A stretch of 64,000 nt of DNA from Tsuneonella sediminis (GTDB lineage Bacteria > Pseudomonadota > Alphaproteobacteria > Sphingomonadales > Sphingomonadaceae). Both the position numbers and the translations under genes were made by a program. Shown piece after piece: positions 61,585 through 64,000 of the stretch (position 1 is the first letter of the stretch; each line of letters starts with the position of its first letter). Below the pieces are notes generated by a model. That model saw nothing but the letters and a program-made list of their open reading frames with translations, ran no database searches and was not told where the DNA came from. The stretch lies in contig NZ_JBNCBU010000001.1 in NCBI RefSeq assembly GCF_051912845.1, positions 2,046,001 through 2,110,000 of the forward strand, given 5' to 3'.

Positions 61585-64000
61585 ATGGCCATTCGCCAGA
61601 CCTTGCGTGCCACCGCCAGCATCGCCGCCGTCGTCGCTGCTGCCGGACTCCTGTCCGCCCCGGCTTTCGCGCAGGACGCGCCTTCCGCAGAACCGGCGGA
61701 CCAGGAAGACGATCAGGCGATCGTCGTCACGGGCTTTCGCGCATCGCTCGAGACCGCCGTCGCCGAGAAGAAGCGCGCCGACCAGATCGTCGAGGCAATC
61801 AGCGCGGAAGATATCGGCAAGCTCCCCGATGCGTCGATCGGCGAATCGATCGCTCGCCTGCCGGGCCTGACCTCGCAGCGGCTCAACGGCCGGGCAAACG
61901 TCATCGCGATCCGCGGCTTCGGGCCGGACTTCTCGCAGACCACGCTCAACGGCCGCGAACAGACGACCACCAGCGACAACCGCTCGGTCGAGCTTGACCA
62001 GTATCCGTCTGAAATCGTCAACCAGGTCGTCGTCTACAAGTCGCCCACCGCGTCGCTGATCGGCCAGGGCCTCGTCGGTACCGTCGATATCCGGACGATC
62101 CGCCCGCTCGAGGCCGGCAAGCAGATCCTCGCGATCGGCGCGCGCGGTTCGTACGCCGACCTCGGCAAGCTCAACGCCGGGTCCAAGGACATGGGCTACC
62201 GCGTCAACGCGACCTTCGTCGACCAGTTCAAGGACGACACGATCGGCCTGTCGCTGGCGGCGTCGTACGTCGACGAGCCCTACCAGCTTCAGGAATTCAA
62301 TGCCTGGGGTTACAACTCGGTGCCGCTTAACGGCGCCAACCAGGCGCTGATCGGGGGGTCGAAGTCGTTCGTAACCTCGACCCAGCTCAAGCGGCTGGGC
62401 ATCAACGGCACGTTCCAGGTTCAGGCGACGCCGACGCTTCGCCTCACAGCGGACGGGTTCTATTCGAACTTCGACGACGACCAGTCGAAGCGGGGCATCG
62501 AGCTTCCGCTTGGCTTCTTCGCATTCGGCACCACCGCGAACCCGGCCAACGCCACCGCCGAGAACGGGCTGATCACCTCGGGCCAGTTCGACAACGTGCG
62601 CGGCGTCATCCGGAACGATATCTTCCAGCGCGAGGCGGACCAGTACTCGTTCGGTTTCAATGCCGACTATGACGGCGCCGACGGCTGGCACGCGTTCTTC
62701 GACATCGGCTATTCGCGGACCGACCGAAACGAGCTGAGCCTCGAAAGCTATTCGGGCACGGGCTTCAACGGCGACGACACCGGCAACGGCGCGGCGGCCA
62801 CGATCCGGTTCCAGTCCGGCCTCACCGGCACGGTTTTCGACCCCTCGCTCAATTACAGCGATCCTTCGCGCATCTTCCTCACCGACCCGCTCGGCTGGGG
62901 CGGCGGCACGGTTCCGCAGGCGGGATACTACAACAACCGCCTGATCGACGACGAGCTGTGGCAGTTCCGCGCCGAGGTCGAGCGCGACCTCGACAACGGT
63001 TTCATCCGCAGCGTGCAGGTCGGGGCGAACTACACCACCCGCGAAAAGACGCTGACGCCCGACGAGGCATTCATCCGGCTGCCCAATGGCCAGCTCCAGG
63101 CGCCGATCCCGTCGCAGTACCTGCAGCGCTCGACCGATCTCGGCTATCTCGGCCTGGGTCCGATCGTCAGCTACGACGCGCGCGAACTTCTCGCCAATGG
63201 CGTCCTGGTGCTCGAGCCGCGCCTGACGACCGGCCCGAACGCGGCGAACGACGTGCTCAGCAAGGGCTACACGGTCAACGAGGACCTCCTCACCGCCTAC
63301 GTGCAGGCGAACATCGAGAGCAGCCTTGGTGCCAGCGAGCTGACGGGCAACTTCGGCGTTCAGGCGATCAACACGGTCCAGAAGTCGACCGGGTTCATCT
63401 TCCCCTCCACCGGACCGACCCTGAGGACCATCGGCGACGAGTTCTGGGACGTCCTTCCCAGCCTCAACCTCTCGCTCCGCATGCCCAGCGACACCGTGAT
63501 CCGTGTCGCTGCCGCGCGCGAGATCATGCGGCCGCGGCTCGACGACATGCGCCTGTCGATCGGCTATGGCATCGATACGTCGGTGCCGGGCGGGATCATC
63601 CGCGGGGGCGGCGGCAACCCGTACCTGCGCCCCTACCGGGCCAATGCGGTCGATTTCAACGTCGAGCAGTATTTCGGCCGTGGCGGGGTCGCCGCGCTCC
63701 AGCTGTTCTACAAGGACATCAAGAGCTACATCTTCGGCGGCCGCTTCGCGTTCGACTATTCGGCCTTCCCGCCGCCGACGAACGCCGCTGCGTTCCCCAA
63801 CCTGCCCACGGTCGGCACGCTCGATGCGCCGGTCAACACCGGAGGCGGCGACCTCTACGGCGCGGAACTGGCGGTGACCCTGCCGTTCGCGACCCTCACG
63901 AGCGCACTCGACGGGTTCGGTATCACCGGCGGCGCCAGCTATACCAAGACCAAGATCGAGGATGCGAACGGCAACGAGACGACGATCCCCGGTTACTCGA
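61585..64000 (+). CDS. TonB-dependent receptor, maltose-locus type, truncated by window end
   Basis: About 805 residues are visible and the frame is open at the window end, so the C-terminal barrel strands are missing. Signal peptide (IRQTLRATASIAAVVAAAG to AFAQ), TonB-box-like QAIVVTGFRAS, plug (SAEDIGKLPDASIGESIARL, NVIAIRGFGPDFSQTTLNG) and early barrel strands. The plug type is that of MalA-like maltodextrin receptors of Caulobacter. It is divergent from the LacI gene with a candidate operator between them. GGGGAGAGAG lies upstream of the ATG. Transport of maltodextrins is inferred from the neighbouring GH13, MFS and LacI genes. Confidence 0.93.
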   Translation, partial: MAIRQTLRATASIAAVVAAAGLLSAPAFAQDAPSAEPADQEDDQAIVVTGFRASLETAVAEKKRADQIVEAISAEDIGKLPDASIGESIARLPGLTSQRLNGRANVIAIRGFGPDFSQTTLNGREQTTTSDNRSVELDQYPSEIVNQVVVYKSPTASLIGQGLVGTVDIRTIRPLEAGKQILAIGARGSYADLGKLNAGSKDMGYRVNATFVDQFKDDTIGLSLAASYVDEPYQLQEFNAWGYNSVPLNGANQALIGGSKSFVTSTQLKRLGINGTFQVQATPTLRLTADGFYSNFDDDQSKRGIELPLGFFAFGTTANPANATAENGLITSGQFDNVRGVIRNDIFQREADQYSFGFNADYDGADGWHAFFDIGYSRTDRNELSLESYSGTGFNGDDTGNGAAATIRFQSGLTGTVFDPSLNYSDPSRIFLTDPLGWGGGTVPQAGYYNNRLIDDELWQFRAEVERDLDNGFIRSVQVGANYTTREKTLTPDEAFIRLPNGQLQAPIPSQYLQRSTDLGYLGLGPIVSYDARELLANGVLVLEPRLTTGPNAANDVLSKGYTVNEDLLTAYVQANIESSLGASELTGNFGVQAINTVQKSTGFIFPSTGPTLRTIGDEFWDVLPSLNLSLRMPSDTVIRVAAAREIMRPRLDDMRLSIGYGIDTSVPGGIIRGGGGNPYLRPYRANAVDFNVEQYFGRGGVAALQLFYKDIKSYIFGGRFAFDYSAFPPPTNAAAFPNLPTVGTLDAPVNTGGGDLYGAELAVTLPFATLTSALDGFGITGGASYTKTKIEDANGNETTIPGYS

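Overview
The window is GC-rich, densely coding DNA from a Gram-negative bacterium, most likely an alphaproteobacterium of the order Sphingomonadales (Sphingomonadaceae or Erythrobacteraceae). The basis is gene content: four TonB-dependent receptors with the plug sequences usual in sphingomonads, Tat-exported hydrolases, a sphingomonad-type maltose locus and a very GC-rich third codon position. No ribosomal marker is present, so the assignment is an inference.

Layout. 1-6288: housekeeping and metabolic genes (partial PQQ dehydrogenase, dienelactone hydrolase, aldo/keto reductase, SPFH/NfeD pair, NDUFA9-like reductase). 6445-6531: tRNA-Leu(CAG), followed by about 550 bp without genes. 7086-27767: a pectin/uronate utilization locus. 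It holds a LacI regulator, a hydratase, an RpiB-family isomerase, a KduD-like dehydrogenase, KDG kinase, a carboxylesterase, pectate lyase with a KdgF-like cupin, a TonB receptor operon (receptor, esterase, GH43, TRAP transporter DctPQM), altronate dehydratase, uronate isomerase and a UxuB-type reductase. 27976-34183: two divergent TonB receptors. 34313-46553: a three-gene operon of a TpsB pore, a 2479-residue TpsA adhesin and a secreted TPR-CHAT putative protease. 46935-48066: an unrecognised protein translationally overlapping a MESH1-like alarmone hydrolase. 48107-57167: a propeller-amidohydrolase fusion, a HerA-like ATPase, a ribosomal-oxygenase gene with a small partner, and an ABC-F / zinc-ribbon / RluE operon. 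57249-64000: a maltose or maltodextrin locus (GH13, MFS transporter, LacI regulator, partial TonB receptor).

The uronate genes appear to form one regulon. A 14-bp near-palindrome, TGACACCGGTTWCC, occurs at five promoter positions (7917, 9108, 14997, 15067, 24929) and each copy lies 29-104 bp upstream of a locus gene or divergent pair. The LacI protein at 8035-9063 is the obvious candidate ligand-responsive repressor. The inferred flow is as follows: pectate lyase cuts pectate, and oligomers cross the outer membrane through the TonB receptor. Periplasmic esterases and GH43 trim them and TRAP imports the sugars. Unsaturated uronate then passes through KdgF, the RpiB-type isomerase and KduD to KDG, while saturated uronate passes through UxaC, the reductase and UxaA to KDG. 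KdgK phosphorylates KDG.

The most unusual unit is the TpsB-TpsA-CHAT operon, with stop/start overlaps at both junctions. A caspase-like protease carrying its own signal peptide is made together with a giant secreted adhesin. The adhesin ends in an acidic linker and a compact conserved-looking tail that could be the processing or sorting site.
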